Assembly (NCBI GenBank): GCA_964549495.1
Contig: CAZJWJ010000051.1
Coordinates: 1 to 37,361 of the forward strand
Source: JACKBJ01 sp964549495
GTDB taxonomy: Bacteria > Chloroflexota > Anaerolineae > Epilineales > Epilineaceae
Direction: 5' to 3'
DNA length: 37,361 nt
Under the pieces are notes generated by a model. The model was not told the origin of the DNA, ran no database searches, and worked only from the letters and a program-made list of their open reading frames with translations. A program made the translations under genes and the position numbers. Shown piece by piece: positions 16,501-22,651 of the stretch. Position 1 is the stretch's first letter; the number at the start of each line of letters is the position of its first letter.

Positions 16501-17054
16501 ATCGGCTCCGCCTGGTAGCCGGCGCGATCGACGGCCTTGGCGAGGGTCGCCACATCCACGCTGGAGGGGTCGAAGGACACCTGGGCCGACTCGGTGGCCA
16601 GGTTGACCGCCGCGCTCCGGACGCCCTCGACCTTCTGCAAGGTCTTCTCGACGACCGTGACGCAGGAGGCGCAGGTCATGCCGCCGATGTCGAAGGTGAC
16701 CTGGCCGTCGGAAGCCGGCTCGGCGGGTCCTTCCGATGCCAGGCTCTGGGGAGCTCTGCCCGCAGGATCCGCTTGGGCCGTTTCCACACTCGCCGGCTCC
16801 GCGCCCGCCGGCTCCACCGGCGCAACCGGTCCCGAGACCAGCTCGGCTCGATACCCGGCTCGCTCCACGGCCTCGAGGATCGTATCGACGTCGACCCGCT
16901 CCGGGTCGAAGTCAACGTTGGCCGACTCGGTGGCCAGGTTGACGCTCGCGCGCTGCACGCCGTCGACCTTCTCCAAGGTCTTCTCGACGACCTTGACGCA
17001 AGAAGCGCAGGTCATGCCACCGATGTCGAAGGTGGCGGCTGAATTCCCGCTCAT
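13572..17054 (-). CDS. copA: CopA-type P1B-1 copper-exporting ATPase with extra C-terminal domain
   Basis: 1160 residues from ATG 17054; AAGGAG is 12 bases upstream. Two HMA domains carry GMTCASC (Cys16/19 and Cys128/131) and are nearly identical in places (VNLATESA in both), joined by a Pro/Ala-rich linker; a second linker precedes the core. The core has TGEP, the membrane copper site CPC (567-569), DKTGT (Asp611), SEHP and GDGINDAP. It moves Cu(I) out of the cytoplasm. CopA usually ends near NALRLRSF (here 924-931). This protein continues for 229 more residues: a basic stretch, a further helix (ALPAVAIVSLALGSLLTLGGLSLLG), an Ala/Glu-rich linker and a helical coiled-coil-like segment. It lies 108 bp downstream of csoR, so copper-responsive expression with csoR is likely. 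Confidence 0.95.
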   Translation of the reverse strand: MSGNSAATFDIGGMTCASCVKVVEKTLEKVDGVQRASVNLATESANVDFDPERVDVDTILEAVERAGYRAELVSGPVAPVEPAGAEPASVETAQADPAGRAPQSLASEGPAEPASDGQVTFDIGGMTCASCVTVVEKTLQKVEGVRSAAVNLATESAQVSFDPSSVDVATLAKAVDRAGYQAEPITTASNERGAGRGSTKTVLAPSARTPGAGSTTAESPAVPRSEMVVTPPSSTTATQSPASETPQERRMRAELARLKKKLIFGLVVSGIIMLFMLPELLGWMLSRNQIIAMALTQFALATPVQFWAGRQFYVGALGAARHRTANMSTLIAVGTSAAYLFSAVAIVDYVLRLGILPAGHMGPQLYFDTSSMVISLILLGKFLETRAKGRTNEAIKRLMGMQARTARVLRDGIEQDVPIEQVVAGDLVLVRPGEKIPVDGIVVDGGSSVDESMITGEPIPVAKQAGDEVVGATINKTGSFRFRATRVGSDTVLAQIVRLIQEAQGSKAPIQRMADLVSSYFVPVVIVVATLTGIFWYFALPSLVPTSSFEPGILALVTFITVLVIACPCAMGLATPTAIMVGTGKGAENGILIRSAEALETAHKLDTIVLDKTGTITEGRPSVTDILVAPDFEIASNGLSLTPQNQILYLAASAERGSEHPLGEAIVEHARAHHGLSLGEARDFGAIPGHGIEATVDDRRVLLGNLKLLRERGIGLAGLEGRSEGLADQGKTPMFVAVDGRLAGIIAVADPIKEGSIEAVRGLQALGLEVWMITGDNARTAQAVARQAGIDQVMAEVLPEGKSEKVKALQAAGRVVAMVGDGINDAPALAQADVGMAIGTGTDVAMESSDITLMRGALDGIVTAIRLSRATMRNIKQNLFWAFAYNVVLIPVAMGLLYPFFQILLNPMMAAGAMALSSVTVVSNALRLRSFDPDREVGGRWLRGRSAGRMAQHRPAGWTQRPWALPAVAIVSLALGSLLTLGGLSLLGAGGVGEEHSSPAMNGMDASEGTEEIEPPDEAAAAAVDASQAQPEEAGEPQEIGQNFELLQRDVARLADAMESAGLVAGSEVIEAYEVDASEMARQLERSQAWLYGLEAQMGELWLTTAALRSAGGLDVESELQLEILEQRLAEANRQLRVTIEGFESLQVRPAGTGARTGTR

Positions 17055-17162
17055 GGTTTGGCTTGTCTCCTTGGCACAGCGCATCCCGGAGGAAGGAATC
17101 GCTTCCCTCGCCCAGCACCGCCGCGCCGGCGAATCACGATGCGTTGGATGGCGGTAGCGGGC

Positions 17163-17444
17163 CTATCGGCCCTGCGCCTGGAAGACTGTCAACATCTCGT
17201 CCACGACCCGCGATCGTTCCGCCTCGTCCTGGCTCTGCATGGCCGAGACGACGCAGTGGTCGAGATGGTCCTTGAGGGCATGCGCCGCCACCTTGTCGAG
17301 CGCGGCCTGCACGGCCCGGATCTGTTGGATGACCTCGATGCAGTAGCTGTCCTCGTCGATCATCCTGGCGATCCCGCGCACGTGACCTTCGATGCTCCGG
17401 AGGCGGCGCAGCGTGCCCTGCTTCTCTTCCGGACTCATGTGCAT
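17163..17444 (-). CDS. csoR: CsoR copper-sensing transcriptional repressor
   Basis: 93 residues from ATG 17444, which has GGAG seven bases upstream. An ATG at 17474 is in frame but would fall inside the presumed operator. The sequence is the DUF156 all-helical fold (LRRLRSIEGHVRGIARMIDEDSYCIEVIQQIRAVQAAL). The copper triad is complete: Cys35, His60 and Cys64, the same spacing as Cys36-His61-Cys65 of the M. tuberculosis protein. Cu(I) binding releases CsoR from DNA. It sits directly ahead of copA in the same direction and behind copZ. The C/G-tract site at 17465-17495 is its probable operator, making csoR-copA autoregulated. Confidence 0.93.
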   Translation of the reverse strand: MHMSPEEKQGTLRRLRSIEGHVRGIARMIDEDSYCIEVIQQIRAVQAALDKVAAHALKDHLDHCVVSAMQSQDEAERSRVVDEMLTVFQAQGR

Positions 17445-17464
17445 GTTCGGACTCCATTCCTGTT

Positions 17465-17495
17465 CGTATCCCATCCCCCCTGGGGGGGGTGTATG
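17465..17495. promoter_or_regulatory. Probable CsoR operator upstream of csoR-copA
   Basis: The sequence GTATCCC, then ATCCCCCCTGGGGGGGGT (17473-17490), then GTATG has the C-tract/G-tract dyad with A/T-containing flanks that CsoR/RcnR-family repressors recognise. It is 20-50 bp upstream of the chosen csoR ATG, where a promoter would be expected. Binding is inferred from the family. Confidence 0.6.
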
Positions 17496-17542
17496 AAGCC
17501 TATCACGAAGTCAGGGAGGAAGGCAAGCACGGAGGAGGAAGA

Positions 17543-17764
17543 TCAGACGGGTTTGCCCTCGAAGCCGGCGCGCTTGATCGCGGCGAGAAGATCGTCCAGG
17601 CTGGTCGTCTGCGGGTCGAAGGTCACCACGGTCCGCGCATCGGCATAGGAGGTGTCGGCCTCCTGGACGCCAGCGACGTCCTCCAGCTCCCAGTCGATCG
17701 TCATGGCGCAGGACGTGCAGTGCATGCCCTCGATCGCGAACTGCTTCTTGGTCAGCGTGCTCAT
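17543..17764 (-). CDS. copZ: CopZ-like copper chaperone (HMA domain)
   Basis: 73 residues forming a single heavy-metal-associated fold: the site is GMHCTSC (Cys16, Cys19), followed by the expected helix, the strand ADARTVVTFDPQ and the helix LDDLLAAIKRAGFE. CopZ proteins carry Cu(I) in the cytoplasm and hand it to CopA or to CsoR. The gene lies between the TauE-cupredoxin gene (58 bp upstream) and csoR (98 bp downstream), all on the same strand. Confidence 0.9.
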   Translation of the reverse strand: MSTLTKKQFAIEGMHCTSCAMTIDWELEDVAGVQEADTSYADARTVVTFDPQTTSLDDLLAAIKRAGFEGKPV

Positions 17765-17822
17765 CGGTCGAACCTCTCTTGGTCGCTTGGTGAAGGGTGG
17801 ATCGGTCGATCGGCCCGAGGGC

Positions 17823-19046
17823 CTATTGCAGGACTTCGATGATGCCGGTGTACATCCCCATGCTGCACATGAAGGGAATGTTGCCGGGCTCGGAAGCGGG
17901 AATCTCGACCACCTCGGTACCCGTGGCCGGCAGGATGCGCTCGATGCCGAGGCTTGGGATCACGAAGGCCAGCACGCAACCTTCGGTCCGGTCGGTGACG
18001 AGGCTCAGTCGCGTGGGGACGCCCGCCCGCACCTGGATGCGCTGCGGCAGGTAGGCCCCGGTCTGAACCTGGAGCGTGGCTTCTTGGACGGCCGCCGCAG
18101 CCTCCGGATTCGGCGAGACCATCGATGCCTGGCTTGCCGGCCCCTTGGCCGCGATGCCCCCGAATCCCAGCAGGCGCGCGCCGGAGAGAATGGTCGAGGT
18201 CGCGATGAGCAGGATGACCGCGGCCGCGACGGGCTGGAAGATGCGGAAGGCCCGGCCGCTCATGTGCGTGGCGACGAAGCCGAGCAGGAAGAAGAGCGGT
18301 GAGGACCCCAGCGTGAAGACGAACATGATCTGCGCACCCCGCAAGGCGCTCTCCGAAGAGATGGCCAAGGCTTCGATGGCCAGCGTCACGCCGCAGGGGA
18401 TGAAGACGGTCATCGCGCCGAGGATGAGCGCGCCAGCCATGCCGCCCTGCTTCGAGCGGGCGCGGATGAGGCGCCGCAGGGCCTTGGGAGGTTTGAAGGC
18501 GAAGCGCCGAAAGAAGGGGTGAGCGTCGTACATCTGCGCCACGACGATCAGCATGAAGACCCCGGCGAAGATCATCAGCCAGGCCTGCAGGCCGAGCGGG
18601 ATCTTGGATCCGACCAGCCCGAGCAGGGCGCCCAGCAGCGTGTAGGCGGCGATCTTGGCCAGGAGGAATTGCGTGACCGGCAGGACTTGGTCGGCCAGTG
18701 TCACCTCCCGATGGTCGTCCGCGACGGTCCTGGAGGCGATCAGCGTCGCCAGCAGCCCGCCCTGCACGGCCAGACAGCTGAGCCCGCCCACCGACAGCCC
18801 GGTCAGGAGCACCAGCCAGAGGCTGGCTCCATCGTCAAGCGTCGTCGGTACCGCCAACTCGGGAAGCGCAAGGCCGCCGACACCGATCCGATAGCCCAGA
18901 GCGGTCACGAGCAGCAACCCGAAGGCGATGACGGCGACCTCCACGGTCCGACGGTCGATCGTGATCTTCAGCACTGCGTCCGCGGGCCGGCCGCCCGTGG
19001 GGACCGGTGATGAGGAGCGGCCACGACGGCCGCGAGAAGGAGACAT
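17823..19046 (-). CDS. TauE/SafE-like membrane protein with C-terminal cupredoxin domain
   Basis: 407 residues from ATG 19046 (GGAGG four bases upstream). After a basic head comes a signal-anchor helix (36-56), then about six helices of the SafE/UreH-like (DsbD-related) fold with GGLSCLAVQGG (87-97) and FIPCGVT (215-221), two Cys-containing segments that face each other in this family. Residues 325-407 form a cupredoxin: TEGCVLAFVIPSLGI with Cys357, and PFMCSMGMYTG with Cys394, Met396 and Met398 as likely copper ligands. Proteins of this arrangement accompany copper ATPases and probably pass copper across or out of the membrane. The promoter carries operator 2, so control by the BlaI-like repressor is inferred. 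Confidence 0.88.
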   Translation of the reverse strand: MSPSRGRRGRSSSPVPTGGRPADAVLKITIDRRTVEVAVIAFGLLLVTALGYRIGVGGLALPELAVPTTLDDGASLWLVLLTGLSVGGLSCLAVQGGLLATLIASRTVADDHREVTLADQVLPVTQFLLAKIAAYTLLGALLGLVGSKIPLGLQAWLMIFAGVFMLIVVAQMYDAHPFFRRFAFKPPKALRRLIRARSKQGGMAGALILGAMTVFIPCGVTLAIEALAISSESALRGAQIMFVFTLGSSPLFFLLGFVATHMSGRAFRIFQPVAAAVILLIATSTILSGARLLGFGGIAAKGPASQASMVSPNPEAAAAVQEATLQVQTGAYLPQRIQVRAGVPTRLSLVTDRTEGCVLAFVIPSLGIERILPATGTEVVEIPASEPGNIPFMCSMGMYTGIIEVLQ

Positions 19047-19120
19047 GGGACCTCCGCCCGGGAATGGAATCGGTTCATCGCAAGGAACTCGCTACGACCA
19101 TCGCGTCGCGCGACCAGTGG

Positions 19121-19154
19121 CTACTACAATAGCGTAGTAGTGATCCGGTTTCAA
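19121..19154 (-). promoter_or_regulatory. Promoter of the TauE-cupredoxin gene with operator 2
   Basis: CTACTACAATAGCGTAGTAG (19121-19140) is a perfect 7+7 dyad. On the minus strand TTGAAA (19149-19154) and TATTGT (19126-19131) are 17 bp apart, a good sigma-70-type pair whose -10 lies inside the dyad. The start codon is about 75 bp away. Confidence 0.75.
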
Positions 19155-19220
19155 TGCCTCGAGCGCTACGCTCATGGAACGCTCAGCCAGCGCCTAGGCG
19201 CTATCTGGCAGGCTGGAATC

Positions 19221-19258
19221 TCGACCTGGGTGGCCCTGCATACTACAATGTGGTAGTA
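19221..19258 (+). promoter_or_regulatory. Promoter of the Cys-His-Met repeat lipoprotein with operator 3
   Basis: TACTACAATGTGGTAGTA (19241-19258) is a perfect 6+6 dyad. TCGACC (19221-19226) and TACAAT (19244-19249) are 17 bp apart, with the -10 inside the dyad. The lipoprotein ATG is 101 bp beyond the dyad. Confidence 0.75.
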
Positions 19259-19359
19259 ACATCGATGCATGCGCCGAAGGCGTCGGCGGATGCCCCAACC
19301 GCCTGCCCTCTGTTCGCATCACGAGGGCAGGTCCGCATCGACCGAGGAGACTCCACCGA

Positions 19360-19851
19360 ATGAAGATTCTCGATTGCGGCCGCAAGGGCCTTCTTGTCGT
19401 CGGTCTCGGCCTGCTGATGTCCCTCGCTGCCTGTGGCGGCACCGGCTCCGAAGTAGGGGATGCCAGCGGCGAGTCGAGTGGCACGACCGCGGTAAGCGAC
19501 ATCGTCATCGTCGACACCGGCCAGATGCCCGACGAGGCCTGTCACGCCATGGACGGCACCATCATGGGTGACTGCAGCCAGGCCGACATCGAGGCCCAGA
19601 TCCTGGAGATGGGCATCCTGACGGTCGACACCGAGATGATGGCCGATGCCGACTGCCACGTGATGGAGGGCGTGATCATGGGCGATTGCTCGGAGGAGGA
19701 CATCTCGCGCCTCATCGACGAGAACGTGATCATCGTCGATCGCCAGAGCATGGCCGACGAAGCCTGCCACGCCATGGACAACGTGATCATGGGCCAGTGT
19801 TCGGATGCCGACATCGAGCGCCTGGCCGAGGAGATCCGCGCCGGCCGCTGA
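19360..19851 (+). CDS. Lipoprotein with three Cys-His-Met repeats (putative copper binder)
   Basis: 163 residues. Signal peptide and lipobox LAAC place a lipidated Cys at 25. A Gly/Ser-rich spacer follows, then three repeats of about 37 residues (cores at 52-77, 90-115 and 127-152) with the pattern M-x4-CHxM-x3-IMGxCS followed by xxDI. Each repeat offers two Cys, one His and at least three Met, a soft-metal ligand set. I know no family with this pattern. Two further copies sit at the N-terminus of the multicopper oxidase encoded by the adjoining convergent gene. The promoter carries operator 3. A periplasmic or surface copper-storage or delivery role is inferred. The stop codon abuts the oxidase stop codon with no base between. 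Confidence 0.85.
   Translation: MKILDCGRKGLLVVGLGLLMSLAACGGTGSEVGDASGESSGTTAVSDIVIVDTGQMPDEACHAMDGTIMGDCSQADIEAQILEMGILTVDTEMMADADCHVMEGVIMGDCSEEDISRLIDENVIIVDRQSMADEACHAMDNVIMGQCSDADIERLAEEIRAGR
19513..19815 (+). repeat. Three tandem Cys-His-Met repeat units in the lipoprotein
   Basis: Units at 19513-19590, 19627-19704 and 19738-19815. Each encodes the core CHxM-x3-IMGxCS, with an almost constant ATCATGGG in the middle. Spacing between units is 111-114 bp, in frame. Confidence 0.85.
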
Positions 19852-21921
19852 TCAGTCCACCACCGTGAACTGGTACATCATGCCGGTCTCCAGATGCTCG
19901 GCGATATGGCAGTGGACCATCCAGGTGCCCGGGTTGGTCACCTCCATCAGCATGTCCACCGTCGAGCCGATCGGCACCAGCACCGTGTCCTTCCAGACCC
20001 GGTTGCGGACCGGCTGGCCATCCTGGGCGATGACGACCAGACGTTGACCGTGGAAGTGGATGGGGTGCTGCATCGGATGGTCGCTGTCGGGATCGTTGAA
20101 GAGGCGGATCTTGACGATGTCCCCGACCTGGTGGACGAAGCCGATCTGATGGTTCTCGGCGCCGGTCTCGCGATCGCGGAGGATCCAGCGAACGTCTTTG
20201 CCGCCCAGGGCCAGTCGGTTGGCCTCGAGCATGTCGTCCTCCCACTCGAGGTCGCCGTGGCCTTCGCCGTCGCCATGGTCCGCAGCCTCATCCTCGTGGT
20301 CGTCGTCCGCCTCGGAATGCGCAGCCTCCTCCAAATCCGAGCTGGAGACCAAGTCCGGGATCTCGACCGATAGCACCAGCTCGTAGTCGGGATCGCGCTG
20401 GAAATGCTCGCGAAACTGCTCGATGTCGGACACGACCTCGCCGTTGAGGCGCAGGTTGGCGAAGGCCTCGGCCGAAGCGTCGTGGGAGAGCCTCGCAGGG
20501 GTAACTTCGACGCGGCCCAGCAGGTATTCCCGCTCCGGTGTCTCGTTCAGGATCCGGTAGTCCCGGGCCTCGTCGAAATAGACATCGACCGTGTAGCGTT
20601 CGGCCGGCGTGATCAGGACGCTGTCGACGCGGTGCTCGAACTCGTACTTGCTCAGGTCGCTGGCCACCAGGCGCATCGGGGCGCCATCGAAGGACAGCCG
20701 GAAAGGCCGGACGTTGGCCACGTTGGCCAGGTGGAAGCGGACCACCTCTCCCTCTTCGGCGGCCAGGCGGTAGTCCGTCCGGCCGTTGACCAGCATCTGG
20801 TTGCCGTAGCGACCCATGATGGCGAAGTTCGCGTGATCCCGGCCATAGGGGACGTTCTGCCCGTTCTCGACGAGGAGGTCGTCGAGGATGAGCACCTCCT
20901 CGCGATCGGCCGGAAGATAGTAGTTCGGCGCCTCCGGCTCGACGATGATCACGCCGTACAATCCGGCATCCTGCTGGATGTCCTCTCGCACGTGCGGGTG
21001 GTACCAATAGACGCCCGGATCCGGGAAGCGCAGCTCGTACTCGTACGCGCCGCCGGGCAGGATGGCCGGCTGGGTCACCCCCGGTACGCCGTCGTCCTCG
21101 TTGTCGTGACGCAGGCCATGCCAGTGGATGGTGGTCGGCATGTCGATGCGGTTCTCGAAGTCCACGAAGATCCTGTCGTTCTGTGCGACGCGGATCAACG
21201 GCCCGGGCACCATGCCGTTGTAACCGTAGCCGCGATGCTCGATCCCCTCGACCGTCCAGAGGATCGGCCGGGCGTCCAGGCCGATGCGGTCCCCGTCCTC
21301 GAGGTCCATCGTGATCGTCGGGCCTCGCGGCTCGGGGCGCGAGCCGCCCTCGCCGTCGCCGGGTACGAAGCCCGGCGCGGTATCGGCGGCGCCGCGGACC
21401 GTGCCCCCGGCCTCGCGTTGGGTGCGCAACTCCTCGGCCACCTGCCGCACATCCGCCTCCGAGCAGTCGCCCATGATGATGTCGAACATCGCATGGCAGG
21501 GCAGCTCGGTCATGGCCCCGAGGTCGACGGCGATGCCCTCGGCCTCCAATTCGGCCACCAGATCCGGATCGAGCCCGCCGGTATCGCCGGAGCGCTCCTC
21601 CGCTCGGTTCTCGCGGCGAGCCTCGATTCGATCCTCGGCGGAGTCGGTGGCCTCGACGGCCTCGGCTTCACGCTCGGCCAGGATCTCCTCGGTGAGGCGG
21701 GCGATGTCATCGGCCGAGCAGTCGCCCATGATCGTGTCGCCCATCTGATGGCAGCTGAAGTCGGCCATCTGCTCGGTGTCGACCGTGATGCCCAGGGCGT
21801 CGGCGGTGGCGATGGCCTCGGCCTTGGCGGCTCGATCATCCGGCTCGCGCGGCGACTCGAGGCCGCTGCAGCCGGTGCCGATCGCGAGGATCGGCAGGAG
21901 GATCAAGAGGTGCCGCATCAT
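19852..21921 (-). CDS. Multicopper oxidase with two N-terminal Cys-His-Met repeats
   Basis: 689 residues from ATG 21921, four bases after the stop of the HMA gene. A lipoprotein-like signal ends at Cys18. Residues 48-73 and 133-158 are two copies of the CHxM-x3-IMGDCS repeat found in the lipoprotein, separated by a charged linker. The oxidase part has all four copper motifs: HWHGL, WYHPH, HPIHFHG and HCHIAEH. The type 1 copper ligands are Cys671, His676 and probably axial Met681. Between cupredoxin domains 2 and 3 is a short acidic, His-containing insert (DDHEDEAADHGDGEGHGD). CueO-like enzymes oxidise Cu(I) to less toxic Cu(II) outside the cytoplasm. Here that role fits the setting; laccase activity on phenols is an alternative. 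Confidence 0.93.
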   Translation of the reverse strand: MMRHLLILLPILAIGTGCSGLESPREPDDRAAKAEAIATADALGITVDTEQMADFSCHQMGDTIMGDCSADDIARLTEEILAEREAEAVEATDSAEDRIEARRENRAEERSGDTGGLDPDLVAELEAEGIAVDLGAMTELPCHAMFDIIMGDCSEADVRQVAEELRTQREAGGTVRGAADTAPGFVPGDGEGGSRPEPRGPTITMDLEDGDRIGLDARPILWTVEGIEHRGYGYNGMVPGPLIRVAQNDRIFVDFENRIDMPTTIHWHGLRHDNEDDGVPGVTQPAILPGGAYEYELRFPDPGVYWYHPHVREDIQQDAGLYGVIIVEPEAPNYYLPADREEVLILDDLLVENGQNVPYGRDHANFAIMGRYGNQMLVNGRTDYRLAAEEGEVVRFHLANVANVRPFRLSFDGAPMRLVASDLSKYEFEHRVDSVLITPAERYTVDVYFDEARDYRILNETPEREYLLGRVEVTPARLSHDASAEAFANLRLNGEVVSDIEQFREHFQRDPDYELVLSVEIPDLVSSSDLEEAAHSEADDDHEDEAADHGDGEGHGDLEWEDDMLEANRLALGGKDVRWILRDRETGAENHQIGFVHQVGDIVKIRLFNDPDSDHPMQHPIHFHGQRLVVIAQDGQPVRNRVWKDTVLVPIGSTVDMLMEVTNPGTWMVHCHIAEHLETGMMYQFTVVD
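21448..21780 (-). repeat. Two Cys-His-Met repeat units in the multicopper oxidase gene
   Basis: Units at 21703-21780 and 21448-21525. They encode CHQM-x3-IMGDCS and CHAM-x3-IMGDCS, matching the lipoprotein repeats at every key residue. They are 255 bp apart with a charged spacer, unlike the tight spacing in the lipoprotein. Confidence 0.85.
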
Positions 21922-21925
21922 CAGA

Positions 21926-22141
21926 TCAGCCCTGCTCGGCCGGTGCATAGTCCCATTCGGTCATGCAGGCGACGATGGCCTCGACGGTGGCCGGCGCCTC
22001 GTAGTCGATCGTGACGCGCTTGCCATCGATGTCGCCGACCACGTCTCCGATGCCCTTTACCTCTTCCTTGACCACCCGCTGGATGGTCGCAACACAATGT
22101 CCGCAGCTGATGTTGGGTACGTGGAAGGTGACGCGGTCCAT
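21926..22141 (-). CDS. Small HMA-domain copper chaperone
   Basis: 71 residues. The HMA fold is clear (VTFHVPNISCGHCVATIQRVVKEEV...), with the metal site Cys13-Gly-His-Cys16 instead of the more usual MxCxxC. GAGGAG lies six bases before the ATG. It is followed after four bases by the multicopper oxidase, so the two are co-translated. A role in copper trafficking is likely. It differs in site from CopZ at 17.5 kb, which suggests a different partner or metal preference. Confidence 0.88.
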   Translation of the reverse strand: MDRVTFHVPNISCGHCVATIQRVVKEEVKGIGDVVGDIDGKRVTIDYEAPATVEAIVACMTEWDYAPAEQG

Positions 22142-22170
22142 GATGCACTCCTCTGGTTTGCGAAGAATCG

Positions 22171-22235
22171 GCCCGGCGCCATCGAGGCGCCGGGCGTGGG
22201 GTTCAAATCCTAGGGTCTTCCCGTCGGGCGGACAA
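22171..22235 (-). promoter_or_regulatory. Promoter and leader hairpin of the HMA-multicopper oxidase operon
   Basis: On the minus strand TTGTCC (22230-22235) and TAGGAT (22207-22212) are separated by 17 bp. A perfect 10-bp hairpin, GCCCGGCGCC and its complement around the loop ATCGA (22171-22195), begins a few bases after the expected transcription start and ends 29 bp before the HMA ATG. It could instead be the terminator of the VOC gene, but it lacks a clear T-tract. No TACTAC dyad is present here. Confidence 0.45.
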
Positions 22236-22266
22236 GGGATGCGGTCTGGACGGACTCGGTTTGGGC

Positions 22267-22647
22267 TCAGGATGCGCCGGCCGGCGGCTCCATCAGCTTG
22301 AGCACGTTGCCATCCGGGTCCTCGAAGACCAGGATCCGACCCCAGGGATTGTCGCTGGCGCCGAGGATCTCGACGCCGCCCTGCTCGAGTCGCTGGCGCG
22401 CGGCATCCAGATCGTCCACCCGGAAGGTGATCGTGGCCCCGGCGTGGGCGCCGTGCGCGTCGCGGTCGACGCGCGGCACGGGCCGGCCACCGGTGGCGTG
22501 CAAGCCCAATCGCAGGCCGCCCACCTCCAGCGCGGTGAAGTAGGGATCGCGCTCGGCGGTCTTCAGACCCAGCGCCCGGTCGTAGAACTCGATGGCGCGG
22601 TCCATGTCCGAAACGTTGTAGTAGACATCTTGGATTCCGGTGATCAT
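22267..22647 (-). CDS. VOC (glyoxalase/bleomycin-resistance fold) protein
   Basis: 126 residues from ATG 22647; AGGAG is ten bases upstream. It has the paired beta-alpha-beta-beta-beta units: VYYNVSDMDRAIEFYDRALGLK in the first and ATITFRVDDLDAARQRLEQGGVEIL in the second, ending DPWG-like NPWGRILVFEDPDGNVLKLMEP, where the last Glu is a usual metal ligand. Members are lyases, dioxygenases or drug-binding proteins; which applies cannot be told. It starts four bases after the MscS gene stop, so the two are co-translated. Confidence 0.88.
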   Translation of the reverse strand: MITGIQDVYYNVSDMDRAIEFYDRALGLKTAERDPYFTALEVGGLRLGLHATGGRPVPRVDRDAHGAHAGATITFRVDDLDAARQRLEQGGVEILGASDNPWGRILVFEDPDGNVLKLMEPPAGAS

Positions 22648-22651
22648 CGTT

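Larger units (their letters stand above)
19047..19359. promoter_or_regulatory. Divergent intergenic region with two BlaI-type operators
   Basis: This 313-bp stretch has no gene. It holds two dyads about 119 bp apart, one for each divergent gene: operator 2 (19121-19140) toward the TauE-cupredoxin gene, and operator 3 (19241-19258) toward the lipoprotein gene. The rest shows no further dyad or open frame worth calling. Confidence 0.75.

Noticed and set aside
14985..17042. Plus-strand open frame of 685 codons opposite copA
   Set aside because: It is the antisense frame of copA created by high G+C third positions. It lacks domain motifs and a ribosome site, while copA has every catalytic motif.
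17445..17474. Longer CsoR from ATG 17474
   Set aside because: That ATG lies in the C/G-tract operator; ATG 17444 has a well-spaced SD and gives the usual family length.
22196..22213. GGGTTCAAATCC, like the T-arm of a tRNA
   Set aside because: Only about three stem pairs form and no acceptor, D or anticodon arm can be built around it; it overlaps a better promoter call.
22614..22624. GTAGTA half-site like the BlaI-type operators (also near 26231 and 29689)
   Set aside because: These are single half-sites inside coding sequence (paired Tyr codons) with no second half at the right distance.
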